From NCBI GenBank assembly GCA_035578155.1, contig JAPWDM010000001.1, positions 7,714,670-7,778,669 of the forward strand: DNA of 64,000 nucleotides, given 5' to 3'. Below are positions 1 to 13,859 of this stretch, piece by piece. The notes under the pieces are model-generated. The model saw only the letters and a program-made list of their open reading frames with translations. It did no database searches and was not told the origin of the DNA. Numbering within the stretch: the first letter of the stretch is position 1; every line of letters begins with the position of its first letter. This stretch comes from Brachynemurus nebulosus (lineage: Eukaryota > Arthropoda > Insecta > Neuroptera > Myrmeleontidae). Position numbers and translations under genes: made by a program.

Positions 1-1596
1 AGATGACAGCAGTCATTTGTATTTCTAAACTATATTTTGTCTTTATCTAATGGATGACAAAATACATTTGTTAAAGAAATGCTAATTTTGAGTCAGCAGT
101 AAAAAAAGATAGCATCACCTTAAATGTGTTGTTGTCACACTCTTATCAATTGTTTATATTGGGGTTTCTGTTGTCATAGATCACAGTTGTCTACAACATA
201 CTTGCTTCAAAAATAGGTACATAGTTGGCCATCCATGTATATCACTGATACTCCATTAGCTAACGTTAGGCTAACAAAACTTTCTGGCGAACGCCGCAGT
301 ATGTATGGTATGTATCGTATATTGGTATCACAGAACAGCAGAAACGAACTTACTATGTATTTGATGTATCTCTATAGCAAAGATGACGTAAAACTTCTCT
401 CCCACCCCAAACGCACAACATGTTACTACATAAATCTCGTATCTATGTACACGGGATATAGGTCTGTGTGTGTGTCATACGTCACACTTAATCTGTGGTG
501 GGTGGGTTGTGCTTGGTGTCTTGGTGTAATATGTACGTATTCGAGGCGTACGTATGTATGTATTACATTGTTGCAAGTGGTTGATAAACAATGACCAACA
601 ATCAATGTTCCCGATGTTTCCACCGCTGTAATGAACATCCTGTATTTCTTTATTCGCTACATTTGCAAATGTGTAATTAATTTAAGACACAAAAACCGGA
701 AACCGCTTCTTGGAAACAAAATGTCTTTAAAAACAAGAAATGAAATACAAAATCAACGACGGAAATGTTAGTCTGGATTACTTGCTGATTGAAACCCTAA
801 TTTAAATTTAAAATAACCGTGTATCCATTTAAGCATAGTAATGAGGTGATGTTATGCGATTAATTCGATTAACGAAATAATCTTGAATTAATTGTCTTAA
901 GCGTTAAAAAAATGTCACGTAGACGTGCCAAAGGCACAGAATAAGTTTAAAGATATTGATTCAAAAAATAAGAGTTTAGTTCCATCCACTCCAGAGCAAA
1001 GTTCAAAGTCTTGGTCTGTCCGTCAGTATTGTTGCATAATAATAATTACTATTCAAAAGGGGTGCATTGTTATATGTTAAAAATAATATAATTTATTGTT
1101 GAGCAGTGAATTTTTTGTAGTTTGTATAAATCAAAGTGCCAGTTCTCCAATCTTCGAAGACGTTCTGCAGTTGCCGAATTCTACTAATGTAAGTAAAATT
1201 TCAATTATTCATAATTGTTTGTATTTTAATTTTATTTATTTATTTTTTTTTTTTTGTTTATAAAAAATTTCAATTATTCTGGAATAACTTTATGAATTGT
1301 TCCATTTGTATTTAAAAGAAAGCAATACTAATTCCGAAATTTTATGTGAGATGTTTCAATAATTATTATTAACGTACCATAACAGCTTTGTTAAACAAAG
1401 TGTAAAATTGTTTTAAACTTTATTACTGAATAAATTCAATTTTTTTTTTAAGTTAAATACTTCAGTTTATTTTGAGTAAACCCCTTTTCAACCAAACTCA
1501 TTCCTATTGAAAAATTTAAATATATTACACTGCTACAACCGCTAAAACTGGTGCTGCACGACTGAACTGAATCACCGGAATCACCAACAAATGATT
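1..1596. other. No gene recognised
   Basis: AT-rich DNA without a convincing coding exon. The only notable texture is a GTATGTATG-like low-complexity patch around 300-560, which keeps two short overlapping frames open by chance on opposite strands. Confidence 0.6.
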
Positions 1597-1605
1597 CCAA
1601 GCGAT

Positions 1606-2308
1606 ACCGGGAAGAAGTTGGCGCCGAAAGTTGGAAAATCTTTCTGTTTTTTATATGGCTAAATTGCTCCCAAATTGCTCCTTTGGAATCAGTAATTGCT
1701 CCACCTGGAACTTAATTACTTAATTAGTTATTTACAAACAAAAAAACTTTTTTGTTTGACTATTTCTATTATCAAAATCTTGTCAAATAATGCATTTTTA
1801 TACAATTACTTTATATCAAAAAATTGCTCCCAATTTGCTCCATCTAATTTAAAAGTTAGTTATTAATTTCTCTGAATAATAATTAAAATATATTAAAATA
1901 AAAAATATTATGAATTAGGTTATGTATTATTAAAACGTATAGGCATCCATTATACCTTTTAAGTCGTTTGCATATATTTAAGGATAATTGAATTTTGACA
2001 AGTTAAATAACATAAAAAAACAAAATATTTTAATAATTATTCAAAAAAATTAAGATTTAGCATTTAATTTAAATAGAGCAAACTGGGAGCAATTTATTGA
2101 CGTAAAGAAATTATATAAAAAAGTATTATTTTGGGAGATTTTGATAACTTAAATAACGAAAAAAAAATTTTTTTCTTTATAAATAACTAATTAAATAATT
2201 AAGTTTCAGGTGGAGCAATTACTGATTTCAAAGGAGCAATTTGGGAGCAATTTAACCATATAAAAAACAAAAAGATTTTTTAACTTTCGGCGCTAACTTC
2301 TTTCCGGT
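1606..2308. mobile_element. 703-bp foldback MITE with 9-bp target duplication
   Basis: The element begins ACCGGGAAGAAGTTGGCGCC and ends with the matching inverted sequence (AACTTTCGGCGC..TTTCCGGT). The flanks carry a perfect 9-bp direct repeat, CCAAGCGAT, at 1597-1605 and 2309-2317. The inverted arms run deep: GGTGGAGCAATTACTGATT-type sequence near 1690-1720 is mirrored at 2209-2240. There is no coding capacity. A 9-bp duplication points to a Mutator-like source, or less likely Merlin; the superfamily is inferred, while the boundaries are seen directly. Confidence 0.88.
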
Positions 2309-2764
2309 CCAAGCGATCTACACTTTTTTTAAATTTAGTTTGCTTCTTATATGTATCGTACGTATCGTATAGTTCACTGGCAGTATCAATGATACGCATA
2401 CTGCACATATCGCGCGGGCATTATTTAAAAAGGATGGCTAAGATGTAATACCTATTTTTTTAAGGTTTCTATGAAATTCGGTTCCGATTCACAGCATAAT
2501 TTTTTCTTTTTTACAATTAATCATCAACTATGTTTTTTCATAGCTATTTAAATGCTACTTAGGAATTTTCTGAATATTTTTTTTTTGTGCATTTTTATCA
2601 TTTGTGATCACGGTTTTCGTATTTATATTTATTTGAAAAATTTTAAAAGTTATAAGGGGTTGAGTGGACTAATACGTACACAATCAAAATATGTATTAAT
2701 ATACTTATGTGAGAAAAAGCCGAATTGACTGACGGAAAAAGTCATTATCCCGCTCAGAATCTTA

Positions 2765-3088
2765 GGCTTATCTTTCAGTGGATGCGGACAACTGCGAAAT
2801 GTGATTCAGACGATTACGCACGTTGATCGTTCGTCCGAAATGATTATTCAGTTACAGATTAGTTGTCATAAGTGTTGTATATTTATTGTTGTAATACTAA
2901 AAAATAAAAAAAATTCACTATTTAACAAAAATGTTTCACAAATAGCACACTGCCGAAAAATACTGACGAATATTGCACAGATTGTGCTAGTAGACGGAGA
3001 GCAGACATATTATTTCGGAGAAACGACAAACGTGCGTAATCGTCCAAATCGCATTTCGCAGTTGTCCGCATCCACTGCTCGACAAGCC
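2765..3088. mobile_element. Harbinger-like MITE, TTA duplication
   Basis: Inverted termini GGCTTATCTTTCAGTGGATG and, on the other strand at the right end, GGCTTGTCGAGCAGTGGATG. They continue into a shared GCGGACAACTGCGAAATG. The flanks read TTA at 2762-2764 and 3089-3091, the 3-bp duplication usual for PIF/Harbinger. The interior has CGTTCGTCC-type repeats and no real gene. Confidence 0.75.
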
Positions 3089-3091
3089 TTA

Positions 3092-3535
3092 GACTGGATG
3101 CGGAAACGTGCGAAATTTAATTCGGACGAATACGCATGAATACGGACGAACGATCCAAACAGCTGTGAAGCTATACATCCTGGTCCATTGAAAGCGTTTC
3201 GTTCGTCCGTTTCCGTACGTATAATTGCAACGTGCGAACAAATCCAATTTTGTTTGGATTTTTTCGCGCGAAGAAGTCCGTTTCATGAGATTTTTATTTT
3301 TATTGAGATGAAACTGATGGAAAATTACAATTATTACTGTGTACCTTTACATATTACGTGCCATAAATTGTTTTTTACGTATTTTTATAGCATCTATAGC
3401 TTGAGAAAAAAAAATAAAAATACTAACGAATATTGATAGTGGACGGACAGCAGACATCATTTCGCACGAACGACAAACGTGCGTAATCCTCTGAACCGAA
3501 TTTTGCAGTTGTTCGCAACCAATGGACGAACAGCC
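3092..3535. mobile_element. Second, diverged Harbinger-like MITE copy
   Basis: A relative of the element immediately to its left. The right end has the same layout (TTGCAGTTGTTCGC.., then GCC followed by TTA at 3536-3538), and the left side (TGGATGCGGAAACGTGCGAAA) abuts the first element's right end. The internal GTTCGTCCG and CGTGCGTAATC motifs are shared. The left terminus is diverged, so nested insertion and tandem duplication cannot be told apart. Confidence 0.6.
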
Positions 3536-3574
3536 TTACAGGTATCTACAGATTAACGGTAAGATATGAAAATT

Positions 3575-4364
3575 TAAAGGAGGGGTTTAATAAGGCTATT
3601 TATCGGCTCTCCTGAATGAAATTTTTTGAAATTTATGATCGAGTTCATTTTTATATTTTTTTAAATATTGAAGACGTAAGCTTTTTAAAAGTATATTTTT
3701 TTGTGTTATTAGATTGGACTTTTATGAAAATAATTGCTAAACTTGAATTGTTTTGCAAAAATTAACATTTATTTAATTATTTTTTATAGAGCGCAACCGA
3801 GTAACAAAAAGATATTCATATATATGTTATGGTGCACAAGAGCATAAGCTACAATATACCTATATGAAAATCTTTTCGTTACCCGGTTGCGCTCTATGAA
3901 AAATAATTAAATAAATGTCACAAAAACTACAATAAAATTCGTTAAGTGCATGTTTTTGACACGCACTAAGTAATGTCACCTCAGTGAAAGTGTTAATTTA
4001 TGATTTTTTGTTAACTCAATAGTTGTTAACTCTACAGCCCTCTTGCGTTTATTCAATATGGATGTACAACTCTATAATTATTCAATATGCATATACAACT
4101 CTATAATAATGTTTCCCCCACTATGATCACACAACGATATAAATATGTCATCCTTCGATGACATAAAAATAGCGTATTTTTGCAAAACAAGCTAAATTTA
4201 GCAATTATTTTCATAAGTCCAATCAAATAACACAAAAAATATATATATTTAAAAAGCTTACATCTTTAACATTATAAAAAAATATAAAAATGAACTTAAT
4301 CATAAAATTCAAAAAATTTCATTCAGGGGGCCGATAAATGGCCTTATTAAAACCCCTCCTTTCA
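3575..4364. mobile_element. Foldback element with a second hairpin inside
   Basis: The outer arms start AAAGGAGGGGTTTAATAAGG at about 3576 and are mirrored by CCTTATTAAAACCCCTCCTTT at about 4342-4362. The complementarity extends about 200 bp inward. Inside lies a separate palindrome at 3767-3919 with arms containing ATAGAGCGCAACC. No open frame of note and no clear target duplication. Confidence 0.75.
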
Positions 4365-4857
4365 TTGGAAAATTGGTCACTAAAGTTTAGACGCGTTTTT
4401 TCCGAAAGTATCTTATTTTTTAAAACGGTATCCATGGTATCTCTAAATGTAACTGATGAATTGACTAATTTTAAACAAATTTTCGGAAGGTAGTAGTTCC
4501 AATCTGGTTAACGATTTTATTGATATCACTGTTTGTTTAAAAATTATAAATATATAAAAAATTGTAATAATGCACAATCTTTCCAAAAAATAAAAGATAA
4601 ATTTTAAAATTACATTTTTGTTACTGCAATCCCTGACATGTTATTAGTAATATAATGTTTTCCTTTTCATTTTGTCCAACCAATTGAGCCACATCATGTA
4701 CACAATCTGCGCTATCTGCCAGTACGTGCAGTATGTGAAGAACAACAATGTATGCAATGTGATTTTAAGAATCTATTAAATCATAATCGTCATTTTATCG
4801 GAATTAATGCCGGATATATGTAGTTTCTAGATTAATCACTGCAGCTTAACTCCTTAA

Positions 4858-5664
4858 GGGGGTTCTCCCGTATGATGGAATCAAAAAAAAATTTTTTCTA
4901 TTTGAAAAAATTCACTTTGAAAGACTTCCAAAAAGAAGAGGAAAGAGTACTCTATGGACCAGGCATCGCAGATTGATTGATAAGTTAAGATTTTCATACT
5001 TTTAACCTTACTTGAAACTTTAAACGTATTTTTCTCAAAACTGTGTTTTTTAAACAATTCTCCATCATATTTCGAGAACGGTTTGATCAATTCACTTGAA
5101 ATTTATAGGGTAGACTCAGCACATGTAGACGCACGGAGTGAACTAGAATCATCCAAAAATTTCGAGTATTTTTTTTTTTGGTAACGAAAAATTAAAAAAA
5201 ATTTATGAAAATTGAAACCTTTTTTTTTTCAGAAGCCTACCAAAAACCCAATTTTTAATATTTCAGCCGAAATTGTGGAGGCAGTGAATGTGTTTTTTTT
5301 TTTTCGAGACGGATGTTTTCGGAGTGGTACAACTTAAATAATAAACAAATATTTTACTTCGCAAAAATACCACTTTTATTTTGAAACAATATTGTCACAG
5401 TTTCAAAATAAAGTGGTATTTTTGCGAAGTAAAATATTTGTTTATTATTTACAAATATGGAATACCATAAAGTAACGCTCAAATCTATTAATATGGTACA
5501 ACTTACGTTCTAATGAAGATCTTAACTTGAAATTTGTTTTACATGCTGTTGAGATAGTAATAAATAAATGATAAAAACTCAAAGTTCTATCTTTTTATTG
5601 GTCGTCAAAAAAAAAAAATTCCCCAAAAATGCTTAAAAAACAGGCCATCACACGGGAAACCCTC
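4858..5664. mobile_element. 807-bp non-autonomous element in TTAA site
   Basis: Flanked by TTAA at 4854-4857 and 5665-5668, with imperfect inverted ends GGGGGTTCTCCCGTATGATG and, at the right on the other strand, GAGGGTTTCCCGTGTGATGG. TTAA duplications occur in piggyBac and Kolobok elements; the ends do not decide which. A smaller hairpin element (5337-5493) has inserted into it. Confidence 0.72.
5337..5493. mobile_element. Short hairpin element, copy 1, 12-bp duplication
   Basis: A stem made by AATAAACAAATATTTTACTT and its mirror (ending about 5449), followed by a 44-bp unpaired tail that ends CTCAAATCTATTAATA. The 12-bp sequence TGGTACAACTTA stands on both sides (5325-5336 and 5494-5505). 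A second copy at 19765-19926 has the same stem and tail but a different 12-bp duplication. Confidence 0.82.
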
Positions 5665-5668
5665 TTAA

Positions 5669-7938
5669 TACATAAAAGATTAGAATCATATTATAATTAT
5701 GTACTGTCGCTTACAAATTTGGAAATAAATTTTGGAACACTGTGTACTAAATAATATAATACATGAAAGTATGTACGTTTATAGGTATATTTCTCATTCC
5801 TTAGCTACATAATACGTTTATTGTATGATAATTATTTTAAACAATGTAAAATAATATGAGTCAGTGCTCATCGCGTGTAATAACAATAGAATTCATACTA
5901 GGTTCCACAATTCTTTTGAAATCTCCCTACCAGTTTTGTTTGTATTTACGAATAAAAAGGTATGAAGTACGAATTTATTAAAAAAAAAAAAAACTAAGGT
6001 AGTTATATACCTAAGTGGGGTAAACTTCCTTACGATAATCATTGTACATTTGATTAATAAAATTATGAAGAAGTAATTTTATTTCAATTAAATGTAGACA
6101 GTAGTACTGTGATGTGCATGTATTACATATTTGTTTAAATTTTGTTGTTTTGAGTTTTTTTTATTTTTAATGTTTTTATATAAAATTTTGTCTGTTTAGT
6201 TGCTTTAAAAATAAATATCCTTAAAAGAAAATTAAGAAATTATTTTTTAATGTATAATTTATACAAGTAATTTAATTTTTTTTTTAAAAAAGTTTTTATT
6301 AAAATTTTAATTTTAAACTTTTGTTTGTTAAACTATGAAGCGGCACTAGTGTAATGTACAATCGTATGTATTATTATATTTATGAATTTTTTTTTGTAGT
6401 TATAATATAAGTATATTATTATTTATCTATAACGTAAAAAGTTAATAATAATTATTCAACACACGTTCAAAAATTTTAATTTTTTATAGCACATGTAGTT
6501 GGCCCACGATTAACGTTCGACAGTTACGACAGTTACATAGAATACATACGTACAATTTTTCGCACATGTCTTTGTTTGATAAGTATTGTGTAATATAAGT
6601 GTTAAATAAAAAATTTGAATTCACGAATTACATAAATGGATGCAATTTTTTATTTTTCAAAATTATTTTGTCAGCTTTTACTATTGACATTAATTACATA
6701 AATTTAATTTTTTTAAAAATAATAATTGTTTCATATGCATGAGGTTTTTATCATTTTTTAAAAATAATTAGAGAAAGCAAGTACATTTTTATTATGTGTC
6801 TTAATGGTGGGGGCGCCGAGAAAATTTTAATTGTTTAGAACTTTCAAATAAAAATTGACTTTATCTGAAAATTTGATGAAATATAAAAAAAATTTAATGG
6901 TAGAGTATTAATGAACGCTTCGGAATCAAAATAACCATTTAAATTGAAAAAAACGATCGATTTTTTCCTAATATATGACAAAATTAAAAGAGTTGTTTTA
7001 GCGAATTTTCGAATCGAAGGAGCAACTGAGTAGTTCTCGAGATTATCCCAAACTAATCAACTTAAATTTTTATTATATTTTAGTACGGTAATACAAATTT
7101 CCAAACAAAAGTTGATAGGGCCGTGGGAGAGCAATGGCGGCCCCGGGGAAAAATCACATTTTAAAAAAAAATTTTCCTTATTTCCTTAAAAAAATGAGTG
7201 ACGAGCAAAAAAACGTTTTGTTTGTTTTCTCGGACCTCGTCGGGGCTGAAAGTTTATAATTAATAAGCTTGAAAACTATAAGCAAAAATTCATTCGGATT
7301 GGTAAAATCTAATATAAGTGATGAGGACAAAATTACGAATTTGGTGGAAAACGACAAAATTTTCAGAATTTTTAACATCAATCAATGTTTTGAACACTAG
7401 CACTTTTTTTAGCGCTTAAAGTAGACGTCAGTAGTAAGAATAGTTTTAGGAATATGGAGTATGGAAAGGTTTCTTTGCTTTGTTTGTTAGGAATTAGGCT
7501 AGATATTGTAATACGAGCGACGCGAGGTCCCAAACACCGCGAGGCTATAGACGGTCGCACACTTTGCACACTCCTTTCGCCAGCTATATCCAGAATCAGT
7601 GTTATACTACCAATTAAGTACAATAGTTACAATAATAAGATATTTTCATTAATATTTTTCAAATATTCGCGTGTTTTGGGAGTAAGTACTATGTATTTCC
7701 AGTTTGGTTCAAATTATTGAATTTTACAGGTAAATGATCGTATATTATTTTAAATATTAAAAGTTTCCATAAACTGAAAGAATTTTTTTATAAGCAAGAA
7801 AAATTTTATAGTCATGTTCCACTCGATTTGTTGCTAACCACTGTAAATTAATTAAACAATTAAATATATTTCTTACATATATATAGGTATTTGTCATTTA
7901 AATAAACATCCTTATTTATATACATATATTACAAATTA
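5669..7938. other. No gene recognised
   Basis: AT-rich intergenic sequence. A patch of higher GC at 7454-7620 stays open on both strands but shows no motif, splice context or similarity that I recognise. Confidence 0.5.
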
Positions 7939-7940
7939 TA

Positions 7941-8548
<608 letters not shown>

Positions 8549-8571
8549 TAGTAATAACGGGTATATTTATT

Positions 8572-8796
8572 GTCAATAAATGCTGACAGTATTACTGATC
8601 GGGTTACAGACAGCCTAAGAGTTCTGCGTTTTCGGCTCTGTGATTACTTATCCATGTGACCAATACAAACGATTTTTCTTTCTCTCAATCGAAGCAGTAG
8701 TGTACTAATATGGACGCAATAATGATACTTCAAGAAAAGTTGTCGGTGTGTACCTCAAATACAAGACGTGATAGAAATAAAAGACAAAACCATTTA
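8572..8796 (+). repeat. Dispersed repeat family 1, copy 1
   Basis: Over 90 percent identical by eye to 14252-14466. Both copies start near AATA(A/T)(A)TGCTGACAG-type sequence and both stop matching after GACAAA. Both contain an ATG frame that would begin MDAI and run through QEKLSVCTSNTRRDRNKRQ, so the unit may be the 5' end of a transposon or gene. I do not recognise the protein. Confidence 0.75.
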
Positions 8797-9189
8797 AAAA
8801 CCACAAAAAAAGTACACAAAGAAAATCGCACAAAAAAGACCGCATAAAAAGAAGTTCTACTGTAATAATAACGGGTATATTTATTAAGTAAGAAACATAA
8901 TTAAAATTAATTAGTATTTGTTTATTTATCGAAATATTTTCTTATTGTTAGTTTTATAATTAGTTATGTTTGTCCCATTAAATAAACAAAAATGTCCCCG
9001 TAAAGTATATTTAATGTTTCCTTAAACTTAACAATTTTATTAATTTTATAGATTACGTTGTGAAAAACTTTCTTTAATAAGAAATATATGATACGTCTTA
9101 GCTGATACTACTTAACCGAAACAGTTTTAGTTTCATGTGCTTATTAGTAGTTGTACTTTTAAAATTTTTTGGCATTTACGGTTGAAAAG

Positions 9190-9570
9190 TAGGGATGTTA
9201 TGGATATGAAATTTCGGATATGGATACGGATACGGATATTTAAAAACATTTTTTTCGGCTTCAGTTTCGGTTACGGATATATAATAATATCGGATAATGT
9301 TTCAGATACGGTTACGGTTACAGATAATTGCTTTTAGTGAACATTTTTTTTTAGATAAAAGGGGAAATTTGCACCAAAAAAGTGAACATGAAACACGAAT
9401 CAACGAAAATATATCAAAAGAAATACACGCAGCAAAAATTTTCTTCGATTTAAATTCAGTTTTCGAACGGCAGTTGTCTGTAATTATCCAAAACAAATCC
9501 GAAACTTTCATTTTCGGATACAGTTTCGGTTACGGGTAATTAATTATTTTGGATATCCGGTAGTTTCCGT
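9190..9570. repeat. Degenerate GGATACGGATAT-rich stretch
   Basis: Many imperfect copies of GGATACGGATA and CGGTTACGG are scattered here. The left side opens TAGGGATGTTATGGATATG, which resembles the TAGGGATG start of the hAT-like element at 24131, but I find no matching right end. Confidence 0.5.
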
Positions 9571-10219
9571 ATTTTGTAAATAAGACAAAAAAAAAATAGT
9601 CAAAGGTACGAGGGGTGAATCAAAAGCAATGATAATTGGTATAATATACATATTTTCTCACACTAAATTTGGTATAAGGGATATTTAAAATTTACATAAC
9701 GTAAAAGCCCCTCTACCGGAACGCGATCATATGTCCGAACAGTTTTGACATTTATATATTAATGAAGTTATTTCTGAAAGAAACCTCTGATAACAAAAAT
9801 TATTATTAATAGAATGATTATTTTTCAATTTAAATTCACCTCGCATTTAATGTTTCCTTACTTAATTAAAGAAAACAATTTTTGTTGAATACAGTATTTT
9901 GATCCTTTATTTACGTCTGATACTTAAACCATTCTATGTTTCGTACATTGACGTCTAGATGTCACTCTATGTGTCATATTACTCATATTACACGTCTGTT
10001 TGTATATCGATTCCCAACTCCTAGTGTCATTAATATTTCTTTGTTTGGATATAGAGGTCGACATTTTGTAAAAGAAAAACATAAATAAATAAAAATTTTT
10101 GGGTTGTATTTTTTAAAAAACATATTCATTGGATTAAAAAAACGTTTTTTCATACTTATTAAAATACCCCTGTCGCAGCATCTGCATAACATAGCGAATT
10201 TCCAAATCTTGGGCACTGG

Positions 10220-10502
10220 CGGATCTCATCTAAGACCTGTACCTATTTAAAATAGTTTAGCTTTCTAAGAGTAAAAGAATTTTTAAAATCGGTTGGGTAA
10301 TTAGTTTTGGTATTTTTGGGGACCCAAGAACCCGAACGAATTTTGTGCAGCATAGTTGTATCCATCTAAAATAATTTAGTTCTCTAGCAGTGAGAAATTT
10401 TTTAGCATCGGTTCGATAGCTTATTACTAGCGTTTTCGGATCTGCAAGATCCCGGCGGACCTCACTAAAAAATCAGCTCGACCGTATATTCTAGGCGTAC
10501 TT

Positions 10503-10557
<55 letters not shown>

Positions 10558-12090
10558 AACCCGTTGTGTAGCATTCTACGCCGCATTTGCATCCGCAGGA
10601 CAGTTGTGGATCTCAGATAACACAACTTGTACCTATCTAAAATAGTTTACCTCGGTAATAGTAAAAAGGTTTCAAAATCGGTCAGTTATTTTATTTTTGA
10701 CACTTTTAGGTCCTACTGACACTTCAGACCTTACATAACGTAATCTATATGTATCTAAAATAGCTTAGCTCCCCAACAGTGAAAAAATTTTCAAAATCGG
10801 TCGGCTAGTTTATTTTTGACGCTTTTGGATCCGATGGACCCTGGCAGACTTTACATAACGTAATCTATATTTATCTAAAATAGTTTAGCTCTGTAAGAGT
10901 GAAAAAATTTTCAAAATCGGTCGGTTAGTTTATTTTTACCACTTTTGGGTCCCATGGACCCTGGCGGACCCTAAATAACGTAATGTATGTCTATCTAAAA
11001 TAGTTAGTTCCCCAACAGTGAAAAAATTTTCAAAATCGATCGGTTAGTTTATTTTTGACACTTTTGGATCCCATGGACCCTGGCAGACCTTACATAACGT
11101 AATCTATATTTATCTAAAATAGTTTAGCTCTGTAACAGTGAAAAAATTTTCAAAATCGGTCGGTTAGTTTATTTTTGACACTTTTGGATCCCATGGACCC
11201 TGGCAGACCTTACATAACGTAATCTATATTTATCTAAAATAGTTTAGCTCTGTAACAGTGAAAAAATTTTCAAAATCGGTCAGTTAGTTTATTTTTGACA
11301 CTTTTGGGTTCTATGGACCTTGGTGGACCTTACATAACGTAATTTATATTTATCTAAAATAGTTTAGCTCTGTAACAGTGACAAAATTTTCAAAATCGGT
11401 CAGTTAGTTTATTTTTGACACTTCTGTATCCTATGGACCCTGGCAGACCTTACATAACGGAATCTACATTTATCTAAAACAGTTAAGCTCTGTAACAGTG
11501 AAAAAATTTTCAAAATCGATCAGGCAGTTTATTTTTGACACTTTTGGGTCCTATGGACCGAGGCGGACCTTACATAACGTAATCGATATTTATCTAAAAT
11601 AGTTTAGCTCTGTAACAGTGAAAAAATTTTCAAAATCGGTCAGTTAGTTTATTTTTGACACTTTTGGGTCCTGTGGACCCTGGCGGACCTTACATAATGT
11701 ATTCTAAATCTATCTAAAATAGTTTAGCTCTGTAACAGTGAAGAAATTTTTAAAATTGGTCGTTTAGTTTATTTTTTACAATTATGGGATCAGTAAATCC
11801 TGGCGAAACTCATACAAGTCTAGTACTCTAACAGTAAGAAAAGGGTTCTAAGGATCTCATATAACTTATGGCAGTCCGTAAGCTTCTTGCGGACATCATT
11901 TAATTAATTAATTCAAATACTTTAACTTACTAACTGTGAAAAAATTTTTAAAATCGATTGGTTAATTAATTTCTGGCCTTTTTAGGTCCCGAAAACCTTG
12001 ACCTCACATAAAATACCTTAAATCCATTTGAAATGGTTTAATTTTTTAACATTATTAATTATTAGTGGAAAAATTTTCAAAATCGATTCA
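10220..12090. repeat. 120-bp minisatellite array, about 15 units
   Basis: The period is exactly 120 bp from about 10860 to 11820. Units share TATCTAAAATAGTTTAGCTC, GTGAAAAAATTTTCAAAATC and GACCTTACATAACGTAAT. The central units are nearly identical, while the outer units (10220-10740 and 11760-12090) are degenerate. That is the pattern expected when unequal exchange keeps the centre of an array homogeneous. The unit's ACATAACGTAA echoes the terminus of the host element. Confidence 0.95.
10507..10553. repeat. (TA)n microsatellite
   Basis: TA run of about 47 bp interrupting the degenerate left part of the 120-bp array. Confidence 0.95.
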
Positions 12091-12738
12091 AAATATTTTT
12101 CCGTACATACATATGTACATTATACATATTTTCTTTTGTTTCATATTTAATAATATTTATATCATAACATAATCTTCAATTTCTTGTTTACTTAAAAATT
12201 CAATAAAAAAAAAAAAAAATTCTTCATTACATTAGCTTAGAAAATCTGTTTAATTTACATTTTTTAACATGGGATAGAACCATGCTAATTATAATGCAAT
12301 AAATGAGAAACAAAACTCTATACATGTATGTGTGTTATATCATATCCATGTGTATAGTTTTCACTTGTTCTCACAAAATTCTTTAATAAAAAAGTGAAAT
12401 ATTTTTATACTTTATAAAGAACTGAGATATAAATATAAATTACTTATTAGACTAACAAAGAAAGAATAAAAGTGAAAATTTACATTTTCTCGAAAAATAC
12501 TTAAAATAGAAAGAAAATTATAAGAATATTTTCTTCATAATTTTTTTTTTCCTTTTCAACGATGTAAAAATTGAACTGCCTTATGATAGGATCGAATGAT
12601 AAAAAATGGCCAGAAAACCTACTTCTAGGCATCCGACGTGTCTGGCTAACGAACTTAGCCAAGCCAATTCAGAATCCAGTCCGCACACAAAATTTCATAA
12701 GCGTTAGACGTTTCGTTCGAGAGTTATCGTGGGAACAC

Positions 12739-12744
<6 letters not shown>

Positions 12745-12817
<73 letters not shown>
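12745..12817. repeat. (TA)n microsatellite
   Basis: TA run of about 73 bp. It gives a spurious Tyr-Ile repeat reading frame. Confidence 0.95.
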
Positions 12818-12819
<2 letters not shown>

Positions 12820-13037
12820 AATTTTAGTGAATATCATTTTCGTATTCTAGGGACCTCAAAACAGATTTCTGCCATAGTCCCGGACTCAGATTGCGTCATG
12901 ACACCTACTGTAATAGCTGAATTTCGAGTTTTCGAAATTCGCTAAAAAAAATGAGTGTTTAATTTATTTGTTAATTTTTATAAGCCAGTTTAATACACAC
13001 CTAAAAATAGTGTTCCGGTATAGGGGCTTTTACGTTA

Positions 13038-13858
13038 CAGGATATTTAATAAAATTATACAGTGAATACGGTACAAAGGATCTAAATAACTGTTTAATTC
13101 TTAAAAATCATACATTTTTTAAATTTTTTCAAAAAACTTTCTAATTTTAGTAATTTTCTTAATAGAAGTTTAAAATTATACTTTTTTTTTACAAAATGAG
13201 TAGAATAACACTGTTTTACTGAAAAGTAAATATTTACATAGGTACTACTCCTAAAATTTTTGCGAGAGAAAGAAATAAATACAGAAATTATTTATCCAAA
13301 CTAAACAACTGAATTAAGTTTTACCAAATTTTACGCAAATACTATTGAGATCCCGAAAAAAAAATGAAATTCCGATTAAACAAAGACACACGTAATTTCG
13401 TTTGCATTTAAAAAAATTCTCAAAAAATAACTTCAATTGTATTAATTACAAAAGACTATGCACAAGAATTTGCTTTAATAAGAAATAAAATAACAAAATA
13501 ATAATAATTGCAGAATTATTTGAGTTATTTATTGAATCACTTCAGGTAAACAAAAAATTATAATTAACTTTTTCTTTAATTTATTTATTTATTTACGTTA
13601 AATTATATTATTATATATTTAATTAATTAATTGATTCATCAATCCAATTCAAAATTCATAATGCATCCAAAGTATGTTTACTTGACATAGCCAAAAGTAG
13701 CTCGTAGAATATTTCAATTTGTCAAATTAAATATTTCATCAAAATTAAAAAGGTTGTTTATATATAACACTGCTTATATATAACACAACAGAAGTTATCA
13801 CTAAAATATTTGCACACATTAAAATATAAAATATATAGTGAAAAGTACATATTGTACA
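13038..13858. other. No gene recognised
   Basis: AT-rich sequence with no coding exon or repeat boundary that I can define. Confidence 0.5.
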
Positions 13859-13859
13859 C

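Larger units (their letters stand above)
9697..13037. mobile_element. 3.3-kb terminal-inverted-repeat element with internal satellite
   Basis: The left end TAACGTAAAAGCCCCTCTAC and the right end (other strand) TAACGTAAAAGCCCCTATAC are inverted copies, followed by CGGAAC on both sides. The interior is almost wholly a 120-bp minisatellite plus two (TA)n runs. The flanks share GGATATTTAA-type sequence (left about 9679, right about 13041), but with indels, so a target duplication is not certain. No transposase remnant is visible, and the superfamily is unknown. Confidence 0.72.

Noticed and set aside
235..638. Two overlapping open frames on opposite strands
   Set aside because: Low-complexity GTATGTATG sequence keeps both open; no motif, splice context or composition signal.
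10220..12090. Regular repeat array as a possible CRISPR
   Set aside because: The period is 120 bp with no short direct repeat separated by unique spacers; whole units are alike. It is a minisatellite.
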